From an uncultured Paracoccaceae bacterium (GTDB lineage Bacteria; Pseudomonadota; Alphaproteobacteria; Rhodobacterales; Rhodobacteraceae): 64,000 nucleotides of DNA. The notes beneath the pieces are model-generated. The model did not search any database, had not been told where the DNA came from, and saw only the letters and a list, made by a program, of their open reading frames with translations. Both the position numbers and the translations under genes were made by a program. The number at the start of each line of letters is the position of its first letter. Position 1 is the stretch's first letter. Shown here in pieces: positions 25,663-34,356 of this stretch. The stretch covers positions 165,276 through 229,275 of the forward strand of contig CATOSB010000006.1 of the NCBI GenBank assembly GCA_951812305.1, written 5' to 3'.

Positions 25663-27279
25663 TCACCGCGCCCTGTCAAAGTTCCATGGCATGAGTTCGT
25701 CGATGCGGGCTGCTGGATGGCCGGCAGCGATGGCTTCGAGGGTTGCCTTGAGATAGGCATAGGGCTCGACGTCGTTAAGCTTACAGGTTTCGATCAGGGA
25801 GGCGATACGCCCCCAGTTTCTGCCACCTTCGTCATGGCCCGCAAAGAGCGCGTTCTTACGATTGAGGGCAATCGGGCGGATGGTTCGCTCGACCACGTTG
25901 CTGTCCATCTCGATAGCGCCGTCATCGAGAAAGAGCTTCAGTCCGTCCATGTGTTTGGCGATGTAGGAGAGCTTATCGCCGAGGCGTGATTTGGCCGAGA
26001 TGCGGGAGCGGACGGTTTTGAGCCAAGTCTCGAATGCCTCGATCAGCGGCTTGGTCTTTTCCTGGCGAACAGCTTTGCGCTCGGCGGCGGGTTTTCCTCT
26101 AATCTCAGCCTCGATCTTGTAGAACTCGGCAATCCGCCTGAGCCCATCCCCTGCAATGGGCGAGCCATCGCGGTCATGCACTTCCTTGAGCTTGCGCCGC
26201 GCATGAGCCCAGCAATAGGCCAGTTTGACGGATCCTGAGTTACGGCCCGGTTTGGTCAGGGCATTATAACCCGTATAGCCATCCACCTGCAGCGTACCGC
26301 TGAAGCCGGTCAGGAACTCCGTTGCGTGTTTGCCGCCACGCCCATCGGCGTAACAGAACACAACACCCGGTGGGGCGGTGCCCCCGAAGGGCCGCTCATC
26401 GCGGGCAATGGCCCAGAGATACCCGGTCTTGGTTCTGCCGCGCCCCGGATCGAGCACCGGACAGCGCGTCTCATCAGCAAAGAGCTTGCTGGAAGATTTG
26501 AGATCTTTGAACAGATGATCCACCACGGGAGCAAGATGGAAGGATATCCGGCCCATCCAGCCCGCAAGGGTGGAGCGGTGCAGATCAAGGCCGGATCGGG
26601 CATAAATCTGCGCCTGCCGGAACAAGGGGCAGTGATCGGCGTACTTGGACACGGCCACCTGCGCCAATGTCCCCTCGGTAGGCAGGCCACCCTCGATCAG
26701 ATGTACCGGTGCAGGTGCCTGGGTCACGCCAGCGTCCTTGTTCGGACAGGCGTATTTGGGCCGGATGGTCACGATCACCCGCGCCTGGGCCGGAACAATA
26801 TCCAGTCGTTCGGTGCGATCTTCGCCGATCCTGACCATCTCACCACAGCCGCAGGGGCATGTAATGCTGGCAGGCTCGATCACCTGTTCGATACGTTCCA
26901 GATGATCCGGCAGGTTCCCAAGGTTGCGCTGCGCAGGTTTGCGCTTCTTGCGCGGTTTGGTCATCTCGATTGTTTCTGACTGCGCCTCGGCCTCGACTGT
27001 CGCGACCTCCAGATCTTCAAAAGCCAGTTGCCGTTCATCCGGGCTGAGCTTCTCGGAGCGTTTGCCATAGACCAGTTGGTGCAGTTCTTTGACAAAATGC
27101 TCCAGACGCGCGTTGATCGCCTCAAGTTCCGCGTTCTGCGTGGCGAGAGCGGCGTTGCTTTCTTCGAGTTCGGCAAACTGAGATGTTAGGTTTGAAGCGT
27201 CCTGCCGGGCCGCCAAAACAACCGCCCGCACCTCCGCGGGAAGGGCATCCAGATCAAGGGATTCAAGAGCGTCAGGCAT
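25663..27279 (-). CDS. tnpC: IS66-family transposase TnpC
   Basis: 538 aa. N-terminal coiled coil (LEESNAALATQNAELEAINARL), KLSPDERQLAFEDLE, zinc finger (ITCPCGCGEM ... YACPNKDAG), then the DDE domain with FADETRCPVLDPGRGRTKTG, QVDGYTGYN and IEMDSNVVERTIRPIALNRKN. Full length and uninterrupted. The last gene of the tnpABC set. Confidence 0.95.
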   Translation of the reverse strand: MPDALESLDLDALPAEVRAVVLAARQDASNLTSQFAELEESNAALATQNAELEAINARLEHFVKELHQLVYGKRSEKLSPDERQLAFEDLEVATVEAEAQSETIEMTKPRKKRKPAQRNLGNLPDHLERIEQVIEPASITCPCGCGEMVRIGEDRTERLDIVPAQARVIVTIRPKYACPNKDAGVTQAPAPVHLIEGGLPTEGTLAQVAVSKYADHCPLFRQAQIYARSGLDLHRSTLAGWMGRISFHLAPVVDHLFKDLKSSSKLFADETRCPVLDPGRGRTKTGYLWAIARDERPFGGTAPPGVVFCYADGRGGKHATEFLTGFSGTLQVDGYTGYNALTKPGRNSGSVKLAYCWAHARRKLKEVHDRDGSPIAGDGLRRIAEFYKIEAEIRGKPAAERKAVRQEKTKPLIEAFETWLKTVRSRISAKSRLGDKLSYIAKHMDGLKLFLDDGAIEMDSNVVERTIRPIALNRKNALFAGHDEGGRNWGRIASLIETCKLNDVEPYAYLKATLEAIAAGHPAARIDELMPWNFDRAR

Positions 27280-27334
27280 GGCGTGTTCTTAGCAGATCAG
27301 GCCACGATTTACACCCTGTACATAAGGCTGAGAG

Positions 27335-27688
27335 TCACTCTGCCGCACCCGGTCGACGTGTCCGCCGCGCCGTCACCCGTCGCCAGTCCAGGCCCTCAAA
27401 CAGGGCCTCAAATTGTGCCTTGGACAGCCGCATCACGCCATCATGGACCCTGGGCCAGGCGAACTTGCCCTGTTCCAGCCGCTTGTACGTCATCACCAGA
27501 CCGGACCCATCCCAAAGCAGAACCTTGATGCGGTCTCCACGTTTGGCGCGGAACACGATGATTACGCCCGAGTGCGGATCAAGGCCCGGATCGCGTTCGG
27601 CAACCGCCGCCAGCCCGTCATGGCCCTTCCTGAAATCCACCGGCCTGGTCGCAATCACAACCCGCACCGATTGCGACGGAACAATCAT
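27335..27688 (-). CDS. tnpB: IS66 accessory protein TnpB
   Basis: 117 aa with VVIATRPVDFRKGHDGLAA and VLLWDGSGLVMTYKRLEQGKFAWP, the hallmark blocks of the IS66 Orf2 family. Needed for transposition in this IS group. Starts within the 3' end of tnpA (4-bp ATGA overlap), so the two are translationally coupled. Confidence 0.95.
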   Translation of the reverse strand: MIVPSQSVRVVIATRPVDFRKGHDGLAAVAERDPGLDPHSGVIIVFRAKRGDRIKVLLWDGSGLVMTYKRLEQGKFAWPRVHDGVMRLSKAQFEALFEGLDWRRVTARRTRRPGAAE

Positions 27689-28044
27689 CCCTGTCGCGCC
27701 AGGTGCCGCGCAACATTCGCGATCCGTTTTGATGCCGTGCTTTTGGGCAACCGGATAGAGACAGATCCCGCGATGATCTCAATACCGTCAAAGGGCGAAG
27801 GCGGTGGTGTCGCAAGCACTGCGATCTCTGCAAAACCAGACGTCTGACCCTCGTCACGCGCGACCTTGCGCCGGGCCGTCGTGCGCCATGTCGATAACCG
27901 CGTCGCCGACATACCGTGTTTGCGAGCCACACCCGCAACCGTCGCGCCTGGCGCATACGTCTCCGCCACAATCGCCGCACGCTCCGCCGCCGTCCGTAGT
28001 ACAGGCCTGCGACGCGAAACCTCCGCCCCATCATCCAACATCAA
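27685..28044 (-). CDS. tnpA: IS66 accessory protein TnpA
   Basis: 119 aa with a helix-turn-helix of the IS3/IS66 OrfA type (RAAIVAETYAPGATVAGVAR, then HGMSATRLSTWR) in the first half. First gene of the element's operon, followed by tnpB with a 4-bp overlap. Confidence 0.92.
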   Translation of the reverse strand: MMLDDGAEVSRRRPVLRTAAERAAIVAETYAPGATVAGVARKHGMSATRLSTWRTTARRKVARDEGQTSGFAEIAVLATPPPSPFDGIEIIAGSVSIRLPKSTASKRIANVARHLARQG

Positions 28045-29375
28045 ATTACCTCCAGATCATTGGAGACCAGCATCTCATATCAAACCGCAAGCCGATACCA
28101 TGGGGCGCTCGCACCGGTTACGATCGAGAAGCGTCAGGTGTTCGACTTGCCTGCGCCACGCCTGGAGGTCACCGAGCATCAGGCGGCGGTTTATTGTTGC
28201 GACCATTGTCGAGCCACGACGACGGCTGGCTTTCCCGATGGCGTGGCCGCGCATGTGCAATATGGCACGCGCATGCGGGCAGTGGCGGTCTATTGCAATG
28301 TTCAGCAGCTGATACCCGAGGATCGGGTCTGCCAGCTTATGCGCGACCTGTTTGGGGCCACCAGCTTGTGCGCGGCCAGCGTGACCAACTGGACGCGCGG
28401 CGCGGCAAATAAGATGGGTGTCGTGGTTGAACACATTCTCGCCCGGCTTGCCGAAGGCGGCGTTCGGCATCTGGACGAGACCGGACTTCGTGTTGCCGGC
28501 AAGCTGCACTGGCTGCACACGATCTGCGATACCGCCTTCACCCATTACCGCATCAGCGCCAAACGCGGTGCTGTTCCAACCTTCCTGACCGGCGGGACGA
28601 TCATTCATGATCACTGGAAACCCTACTACGCCCATATGAGCGGAGTGGACGCCCACGCCCTCTGCGGGGCGCATCACTTGCGCGAACTCAAGGCCATCGA
28701 AGAGATCGAAAAAGAGCCTTGGGCGACGGAGATGAGCGCAGTGCTTCATAGCGCCAATCAGCTCAGATGCGCGGCTCAGGATCAAGGCGAGACCGAACTC
28801 CCGGAACTGGTTCGCCAGGGTATCGTCACCAGATACATGGCGATCCTCGCCAAGGGGCTCGCCTTCCACGAACGCCAGCCCCCGCTGGCCAAAAGCCCCG
28901 GCACCCGCGGCCGAAAAGCCAGGCGGCCAGGCCACAACCTGCTCCTCCGCCTGCGTGACTACCGCGATGACGTTTTGCGATTCATCGCCGACTTCGCGGT
29001 CCCATTCACAAACAATCAGGCCGAACAGGACCTGCGCATGATGAAGCTGCGCATGAAAATCTCGGGCACCTTCCGCACCCTCGAGGGCGCGCGGGTCTTC
29101 GCCGACATCAGGTCCGTCATCTCGACGGCCAGAAAACACCGGTTCAACATCCTGGAAATCCTGACCCTGTCACCACCTCAGATCATCGCACGGCTCTGAC
29201 GGAACAAAACCCCGCAACCCTATCGGACAGGGTGCTTGGGAGTTACTTCTTTTGCCGAAATTGCGGCGCAGGATAGCGCGCAGTTCGGTTTCAATGTTAC
29301 GCGACCAGACCCAGCCGCCCCCAGCCAGAATTGCGCCAAGGCCGCCCGCGAGTATGAACCTTCGCGTCAGGGCCA

Positions 29376-30788
29376 TCAGACTGCCCGCCCGGCGCGCAAC
29401 GCAATGGCTGACAGGGTCAGCGTTGGGTTGGCAGGCGACGAGGTCGGGTAAACCCCGGCGCCAAGCGCGAAAAGCCCCGGCATCTCGTGCGTTTCGCAAT
29501 TGTCGTTGACGACCGAATTCTCCGCCGTCGTTCCCATGCGATGCGTGCCCTGGATATGCGCTTCTGTCGCTGCGGATCGGCGGCTCACGATCCCCTCGAT
29601 CTGAAACGGCAGAATGGATTGCAGGTCTGCAATCGCGCGGTCGAGCCCCGCGTCGGCATATGCCGAATAGCCGTTCCAAATGATGTTCGGGGTGTCGTCG
29701 GCAGATAATTCAACGCGGTTTTCCGGGTTCGGAATATCCTCGGCGATCAGCTTTAATTTCATGCGGTCCGTCCACCGCCCCGGTTCTAGGCGCAAGTCGT
29801 TGGGCGCGTTGTAGTTTTCAACCAAAACTGCCGCCGTGTCCTTGCGATGCGCACCATCATAAAAGCCATAGCAATGGCCGGTGATCGAGGTGCCGCCGAA
29901 ATAGCCGGGTGCTTCGACGTCGATCACGAGTTCGACGGAATGCTGTTCGTGCAGATACCGGCCCAGTGCAGGTGAGGTCAGCCCACTTCGAAGCAGGATC
30001 GCAGCGTTGGAGACCGCGTTCGTGCCCAGTGCAACGATGTCGGCGGCGATGCGGTGATCGCCTTCAGCGTCGCGAACCGTAAGCGCGCTTGCGCGGCCAG
30101 CCGTTGCCTCGACCGAAACGGCCTCTGTTCCGGTCACAAGAAGCACGTCGGGGCGCAGAAAGCTGTCGATGCCGTTCAGCACGGTGAACTTGGAATCGAC
30201 CGGGCAGAGGTCACAGACCCCGTTGGCGCAGCATTGTGCGCGGCTGCCGCCATTGGCGCGGGCGGTCGCGACAGGCACCCAGATGTCGGGGAAGGCGTCC
30301 ATACAGGCCTGATCACTGCGCGATGGTGCGTGCGGAGTGTATGGGAAGGCGGAGGAGCGAGGCAGGATATGATCGACGCCGCCGCCCGCGACCTCCATCA
30401 CGGTTTCGACACGTGCGTAATAAGGTTCCAGATCGTCATAGCCGATGGGCCACGGCGCGCCCTGCCCGTAGAGTTCCGACATACGGAAATCGTTGGGGTG
30501 AAAACGAGGAACCTGCCCCCACCAGCAATTCGAATTGCCGCCGAACATCCGGTGCGCCACCCATTCCTTCGGGCGGTCGGACAGGTTTTGCATGGCGTAG
30601 TCTTCGCGCGGCCGATCCAGCGCGGCGAGTTGTTCGTCATGCGGAATGATCCCGCCTTTTTCGACGATCAGTGCGCGGGTACCGGCGGGCAAGCCGTAAA
30701 GAAAGAACATCGCCGAAAAGCTGCTGCCTGCGATGACAACATCCCAGTTCGATCTGGCTGCTTCGGCCGCTGTTGTGGTCTGGAACAC
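29376..30788 (-). CDS. GMC-family FAD oxidoreductase
   Basis: 470 aa. An N-terminal dinucleotide-binding segment DVVIAGSSFSAMFF, a variant of GxGxxG, is followed by MFGGNSNCWWGQVPRFHPNDF near residue 100. A Cys-rich stretch CCANGVCDLCPVDSKFT lies in the middle. The C-terminal GMC block is EAHIQGTHRMGTT and PANPTLTLSAIALRAG. Members oxidise alcohols or sugars. There is no signal peptide, but the next, coupled gene (IS-split) had a twin-arginine-like signal, so the complex may have been exported. Substrate unknown. Confidence 0.87.
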   Translation of the reverse strand: MFQTTTAAEAARSNWDVVIAGSSFSAMFFLYGLPAGTRALIVEKGGIIPHDEQLAALDRPREDYAMQNLSDRPKEWVAHRMFGGNSNCWWGQVPRFHPNDFRMSELYGQGAPWPIGYDDLEPYYARVETVMEVAGGGVDHILPRSSAFPYTPHAPSRSDQACMDAFPDIWVPVATARANGGSRAQCCANGVCDLCPVDSKFTVLNGIDSFLRPDVLLVTGTEAVSVEATAGRASALTVRDAEGDHRIAADIVALGTNAVSNAAILLRSGLTSPALGRYLHEQHSVELVIDVEAPGYFGGTSITGHCYGFYDGAHRKDTAAVLVENYNAPNDLRLEPGRWTDRMKLKLIAEDIPNPENRVELSADDTPNIIWNGYSAYADAGLDRAIADLQSILPFQIEGIVSRRSAATEAHIQGTHRMGTTAENSVVNDNCETHEMPGLFALGAGVYPTSSPANPTLTLSAIALRAGRAV

Positions 30789-30882
30789 TGCCCGGTGCCC
30801 TGTGGATTTGTTTTATTTTGGCGGATCATATGGCATGGGCGGTGTTAAGCAAACCCCGTTGCGCATGGTCGGCGTTTACCTG

Positions 30883-31683
30883 TTAGGACAGCCCCTGAAG
30901 GTACCGCCGGAGGATTCTTTCCAGTTTTTCCGAACCCATCGGGGCCATCGCCTTGGTATGCTCGTGACTGATCGACTCATCCGACATTCCCGCCGCCATA
31001 TTGGTGATGTTCGAGATTGCCGCGACTTTCAGGCCCAGAAAACGAGCGAGTATGACTTCGGGCACCGTTGACATGCCGACGGCATCGCCGCCCAACATCT
31101 TTATGGCGCGGATTTCGGCGGGTGTTTCGAAACTGGGGCCGGAATACCAGGCGTAAACGCCACGTTCCAATGTGATCGCCTCGAACCCGGCGGCGCGTTC
31201 GAGATCGGCGATCATGCCCCGGTCATAGGCTTCGGTCATCGGGACAAACCGGGCATCGGTTGGCTCGCCGATCAAAGGGTTCAGGCCGGAGAAATTGATG
31301 TGATCCTCAAGAAGCATCAATTCACCGGGCGGAATGTCGGGGCGCATCGATCCGGCGGCGTTTGTCAGGATCAGACGTTCGGCACCGAGCGCCTTCAATA
31401 CTTCCAACGGCCGACGCATCGCATCACCGCGCCCGCCTTCATAGTAATGTGCGCGACCACCGAAGACCGCAACGCGAATGCCCTCAAGGTCGCCGATCAC
31501 CAGTTTTGGGTTGTGGCCCGAGACGCCTGCATGGGGGAAGCCGGGCAGGTCGTCATAAGGGATCGCAGTGCCTTGCACCGCCTCTGCCAGATGGCCAAGG
31601 CCGGACCCAAGGACTAGGCCGAGGCGGACAGGGGCGTCGCCTACCTTGGCGTGAATGGTCTTTACGAGGTTTTCCACTGTCAT
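30883..31683 (-). CDS. Purine-nucleoside phosphorylase (class II type)
   Basis: 266 aa from ATG 31683 (MTVENLVKTIHAKVGDAPVR). LVLGSGLGHLAEAV is the phosphate-binding block, LTNAAGSMRPDIPPG and YSGPSFETPAE the substrate-binding blocks of trimeric PNPs. It splits purine nucleosides with phosphate into base and (deoxy)ribose-1-phosphate in salvage. It lies downstream of a nucleoside-type ABC transporter on the same strand, a common pairing, but about 600 bases of remnant and repeat DNA separate them. The frame stays open far upstream through the repeat; that part is not coding. Confidence 0.92.
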   Translation of the reverse strand: MTVENLVKTIHAKVGDAPVRLGLVLGSGLGHLAEAVQGTAIPYDDLPGFPHAGVSGHNPKLVIGDLEGIRVAVFGGRAHYYEGGRGDAMRRPLEVLKALGAERLILTNAAGSMRPDIPPGELMLLEDHINFSGLNPLIGEPTDARFVPMTEAYDRGMIADLERAAGFEAITLERGVYAWYSGPSFETPAEIRAIKMLGGDAVGMSTVPEVILARFLGLKVAAISNITNMAAGMSDESISHEHTKAMAPMGSEKLERILRRYLQGLS

Positions 31684-31741
31684 CGCACTTGCCCCATTGC
31701 TGAATTCGCGCCGATCATGGGGGCATAAATTGCAGGGCGCA

Positions 31742-31900
31742 ATGCCATACGTGGGCGCGTTCGTGGCGGCGGTTCCGGTTAAGAACAAAGAGGCCCATGT
31801 GGCGCTTGCGGAGAGTGTCTGTGCCGTCCTGCGTAGCAATCGTGCGACGTCGGTGGCCGAAGACTGGGGCGACGATATGCCGGGCGGCGAAGGCGAATAG
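31742..31900 (+). pseudogene. DUF1428-family remnant
   Basis: 52 residues beginning MPYVGAFVAAVPVKNKEAH and ending with SVAEDWGDDMPGGEGE before a TAG. This matches the start of DUF1428 proteins (MxYVDGFVxAVPxxNKxAY ... VVExWGDDVPxG), which are about 115-120 aa. The second half is missing, so the gene is a truncated relic between pnp and the repeat. Confidence 0.65.
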
Positions 31901-32002
31901 TTTCGAGTGCGATGCTCGACGGTTCGGGATTTATCGACTTTTGGTCTTGGTGTTTTTTTTGAGGTTAGGTGTACGGGAATCCTTGGTAGAGTTGCGGCAA
32001 TC

Positions 32003-32205
32003 GGCCTGAAGCCGGCAATGGTGGCTTGCGCCCCTCGTGCGGAATCAAGCCGCAGGCGCCGCGCGATCGCCTGCCGTCCCGACGGGCTGGCGATTTGGTG
32101 AGGCTGGGTGCAAGCTATTGGGCTTCTACGGGCTTGGCTTGGATAAACGGGCAAACTTAATGGTTGCATTGCCATCCCACGGGCAGGCGAGCGCGCGGCT
32201 TGTCT
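32003..32205 (+). repeat. Intergenic repeat R4 (full length)
   Basis: Same order of blocks as R3: GGCCTGAAGCCGGCAATG, GCGGAATCAAGCCGCAGG, the hairpin (with one C missing: CCTGCCGTCCCGACGGG), then CATCCCACGGGCAGGCGA. It lies in the gap between the DUF1428 relic and the permease gene. Confidence 0.85.
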
Positions 32206-32293
32206 CCAGTTAAGGGACGGTCGGTTCAAGGCCAATACCCCGACCCGATCAATACAAGCTCGCACTGTGTAACCTTTGCACGGGACGTCAGCG

Positions 32294-33259
32294 TTACCGT
32301 TCTTTCACGTATGGCTCACCACCCGCGCGCGGCGGGACCGCCTTGCCGACAAAGCCGGCGAGAATAATGACGGTCAGGATATATGGCAGCGCCTGCATGA
32401 ATTGCACCGGAACCTGGAACTGGCCGATCTCGATGTTCTGATACCGGATGGCAAGGGCTTCGAGCAGGCCGAAAAGCAGGCAGGCCATCAGTGCGGCACC
32501 AGGGCGCCATTTGGAGAAGATCAGCGCGGCGAGTGCGATAAAACCGCGACCGGCGCTCATTTCCTTGACGAAGCCTGCCGAGATACCTGTGGCAAGATGG
32601 GCGCCCGCGAGGCCGCAGAGGACACCACAGATGATAACCGCGGTGAAGCGCATGCGCGTGACGCTGATGCCGGACGTATCGACGCTTTCGGGGTTCTCGC
32701 CCACGGCGCGCAGACGCAGGCCGAACCGGGTACGAAACAGGACCCACCAGGAAATCGCGACAGTCAGAAGACCGACGTAGACGAGAATTGTATGGCCAGA
32801 AACCAGATCGCTGTAGATCGGGCCAACGAACGCGGCGTCTCTGAGGGCGTCGGCAAAGGGCCATTCCAGCGCGTTGAACCGCGCGCCGCCTTCGAGTGCC
32901 GGTGTGCGGCCTCCCTGACTGAACCAGTCTTTCGAGACAACGACCGTCAGGCCCGAGGCGAGGAAGTTGATCGCGACGCCGGAGATCAGTTGGTTGCCAC
33001 GGAAGGTGATCGAGGCGACGCCATGGATCAGGGACAATACGACCGAGGCCGCGATACCGCCCAAAAGGCCAAGCCAGACGGAGCCGGTCAGATAGGCGAC
33101 CGAGGCCGACATGAAAGCCGCCATCAGCATCTTGCCCTCAAGCCCGATGTCGAAGATGCCCGCGCGTTCGCTGAACAGACCGGCGAGGCAGGCGAAGAGA
33201 AGCGGCGTGGCGAGGCGCAGCGCCGAGTCGAGGATCTGGATGATGGTGACGAGATCCAT
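32294..33259 (-). CDS. ABC transporter permease (nucleoside/BMP type), second subunit
   Basis: 321 aa, at least eight hydrophobic segments, with LLFACLAGLFSERAGIFDIGLEGKML near the N-terminus, the signature of the permease partner in BMP-type (NupABC-like) purine nucleoside importers. ATG 33259 overlaps the TGA of the first permease (TGATG); the GTG one codon earlier is less likely. Last gene of the transporter operon. Confidence 0.9.
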   Translation of the reverse strand: MDLVTIIQILDSALRLATPLLFACLAGLFSERAGIFDIGLEGKMLMAAFMSASVAYLTGSVWLGLLGGIAASVVLSLIHGVASITFRGNQLISGVAINFLASGLTVVVSKDWFSQGGRTPALEGGARFNALEWPFADALRDAAFVGPIYSDLVSGHTILVYVGLLTVAISWWVLFRTRFGLRLRAVGENPESVDTSGISVTRMRFTAVIICGVLCGLAGAHLATGISAGFVKEMSAGRGFIALAALIFSKWRPGAALMACLLFGLLEALAIRYQNIEIGQFQVPVQFMQALPYILTVIILAGFVGKAVPPRAGGEPYVKER

Positions 33260-34356
33260 CACGCAGCCCCCCGCTTCAGCCTGACAAAAAACCGTTCAAT
33301 GGGAACGCGGATCATGTTGTCGAGCGCGCCGGTGAACATGATGACGAGCGCCTGAATGACGAGGACCAATTCCTTGCTGACCTCAGGTTTTTCGAATTCC
33401 AGCTCACCGCCGCCCTGCACGAGCATCCCGAACAGGATGCCGGCGATCAGGACACCCAACGGGTGGGACCGGCCCATCAGCGCGACGGCGATACCGACGA
33501 AACCCGCCCCTTGCACGGGATCGGTCACAAGGCGTTCCGCCTCGCCCATCACGGCATTGATGCCCAAAAGCCCGGCCAGTGCGCCGGAAATCAGCATGAC
33601 GATCATAGTGATGCGAATCGGGCGGATGCCGGCATACTTGGCGGCTGGCTCCGATTGCCCGAAGGCGCGGATTTCGTAGCCGAGGCGCGTGCGCCAGATC
33701 AGAAGATAGACAAGAAGACAGGCAAGAAGGGCGATGAAGAACGTGATGTTCATGGGCGCCGAGCGAGAGAAATTCAGTCCGATGAGGCTGGCCATATCAT
33801 GTGCCGAGGGAAGGAATGTACCTTCTGGAAACCTTGGGCTTTCGGGGTTCATAGACCCCGGCTTTTTCATCACCTTGACCAGAAGATAGATCATGAGAGC
33901 CGAGGCGATATAGTTGAACATGATCGTGGTGATCACGATGTGGCTGCCGCGTTTGGCCTGCAGGTAAGCGGGGATCGCGGCCCAGGCGGCGCCGAAAAGC
34001 GCACCGCCGAGGATCGCGAAGGGAAGCGCTAGCGTCCAGTGCGGCCAGGGAATGGCAAGGCAAACGAGCGCCACGCCAAGCCCGCCGAGCATGGCCTGTC
34101 CTTCGCCGCCGATGTTGAACAGCCGTGCCTGAAAGGCGACGGCCACGGCAAGACCGGTGAAGATGAAATTGGTCGCGTAATAAAGCGTGTAACCCCAGCC
34201 GTAGGTCGATCCGACCGCGCCGCGCACCATGATCGCCATCGCCTCGAACGGGTTCTCGCCGATGTAAAGCACGACGAGGCCGGAGACGATCAGTGCGAGG
34301 ATCAGGTTGATGAACGGGATCAGCGCGATGTCGACCCATTTCGGCATCTTGTCCAT
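33259..34356 (-). CDS. ABC transporter permease (nucleoside/BMP type), first subunit
   Basis: 365 aa with about nine membrane helices; FQARLFNIGGEGQAMLGGLG is the conserved block of the family's first permease. It starts at ATG 34356, sharing a base with the ATPase stop. It would form the membrane channel with the following permease. Confidence 0.9.
   Translation of the reverse strand: MDKMPKWVDIALIPFINLILALIVSGLVVLYIGENPFEAMAIMVRGAVGSTYGWGYTLYYATNFIFTGLAVAVAFQARLFNIGGEGQAMLGGLGVALVCLAIPWPHWTLALPFAILGGALFGAAWAAIPAYLQAKRGSHIVITTIMFNYIASALMIYLLVKVMKKPGSMNPESPRFPEGTFLPSAHDMASLIGLNFSRSAPMNITFFIALLACLLVYLLIWRTRLGYEIRAFGQSEPAAKYAGIRPIRITMIVMLISGALAGLLGINAVMGEAERLVTDPVQGAGFVGIAVALMGRSHPLGVLIAGILFGMLVQGGGELEFEKPEVSKELVLVIQALVIMFTGALDNMIRVPIERFFVRLKRGAA

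Larger units (their letters stand above)
25653..28121 (-). mobile_element. Three-gene IS66-family element nested in copy C
   Basis: 2469 bp. The ends are GTAAGCGGTGTCACCGCGCC and (reverse complement of right) GTAACCGGTGCGAGCGCCCC. An exact 8-bp duplication GATCGAGA lies at 25645-25652 and 28122-28129. It carries tnpA, tnpB and tnpC on the minus strand and is clearly different from the one-gene IS66 it sits in. Confidence 0.95.
24135..29199 (+). pseudogene. IS66 transposase of copy C, interrupted twice
   Basis: Three pieces: 24135-24418 (to ...FVERH), 25591-25652 and 28122-29199. Together they cover the whole 471-aa transposase. After removing both insertions and one GATCGAGA duplication, three extra bases (TTA, 25588-25590) remain beside the IS630, so this junction is not a clean TA duplication. 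The gene is inactive as it stands. Confidence 0.9.
24081..29246 (+). mobile_element. IS66-family element, copy C, missing its left end and carrying two nested insertions
   Basis: Starts at CTTTCTTGTCTGAATTC, so 84 bases of the normal left end are absent, and finishes with the normal right end at 29246 followed by TTCTTTTG. It is interrupted by an IS630 (24419-25587) and a three-gene IS66 (25653-28121). The order of events read from the nesting: copy C first, then the two insertions and the A-B segment. Confidence 0.9.
19887..29376 (-). pseudogene. Small exported (twin-arginine-like) protein, split by a 9-kb IS66 nest
   Basis: The 5' part starts at ATG 29376, sharing its A with the TGA of the GMC oxidoreductase gene, and begins MALTRRFILAGGLGAILAGG, a twin-arginine-type signal. 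It breaks at ...RRNFGKR. The 3' part lies at 19887-20184 and continues KRIANAPDADQFIEEF to ...ANPLSSNWL. TTCTTTTG at 20177-20184 and 29247-29254 is an exact 8-bp duplication; removing 20185-29246 and one duplication restores 139 codons. Being coupled to a GMC oxidoreductase, it may have been its small or export-chaperone subunit; that is inference. Confidence 0.85.

Noticed and set aside
31684..32265. An extended N-terminus of the purine nucleoside phosphorylase
   Set aside because: The open frame runs through an intergenic repeat and an opposite-strand relic; the family start is at 31683.
32276..33355. A 359-aa plus-strand frame across the permease gene
   Set aside because: Antisense to a clear ABC permease; composition is charged and low in hydrophobic order, typical of a shadow frame.
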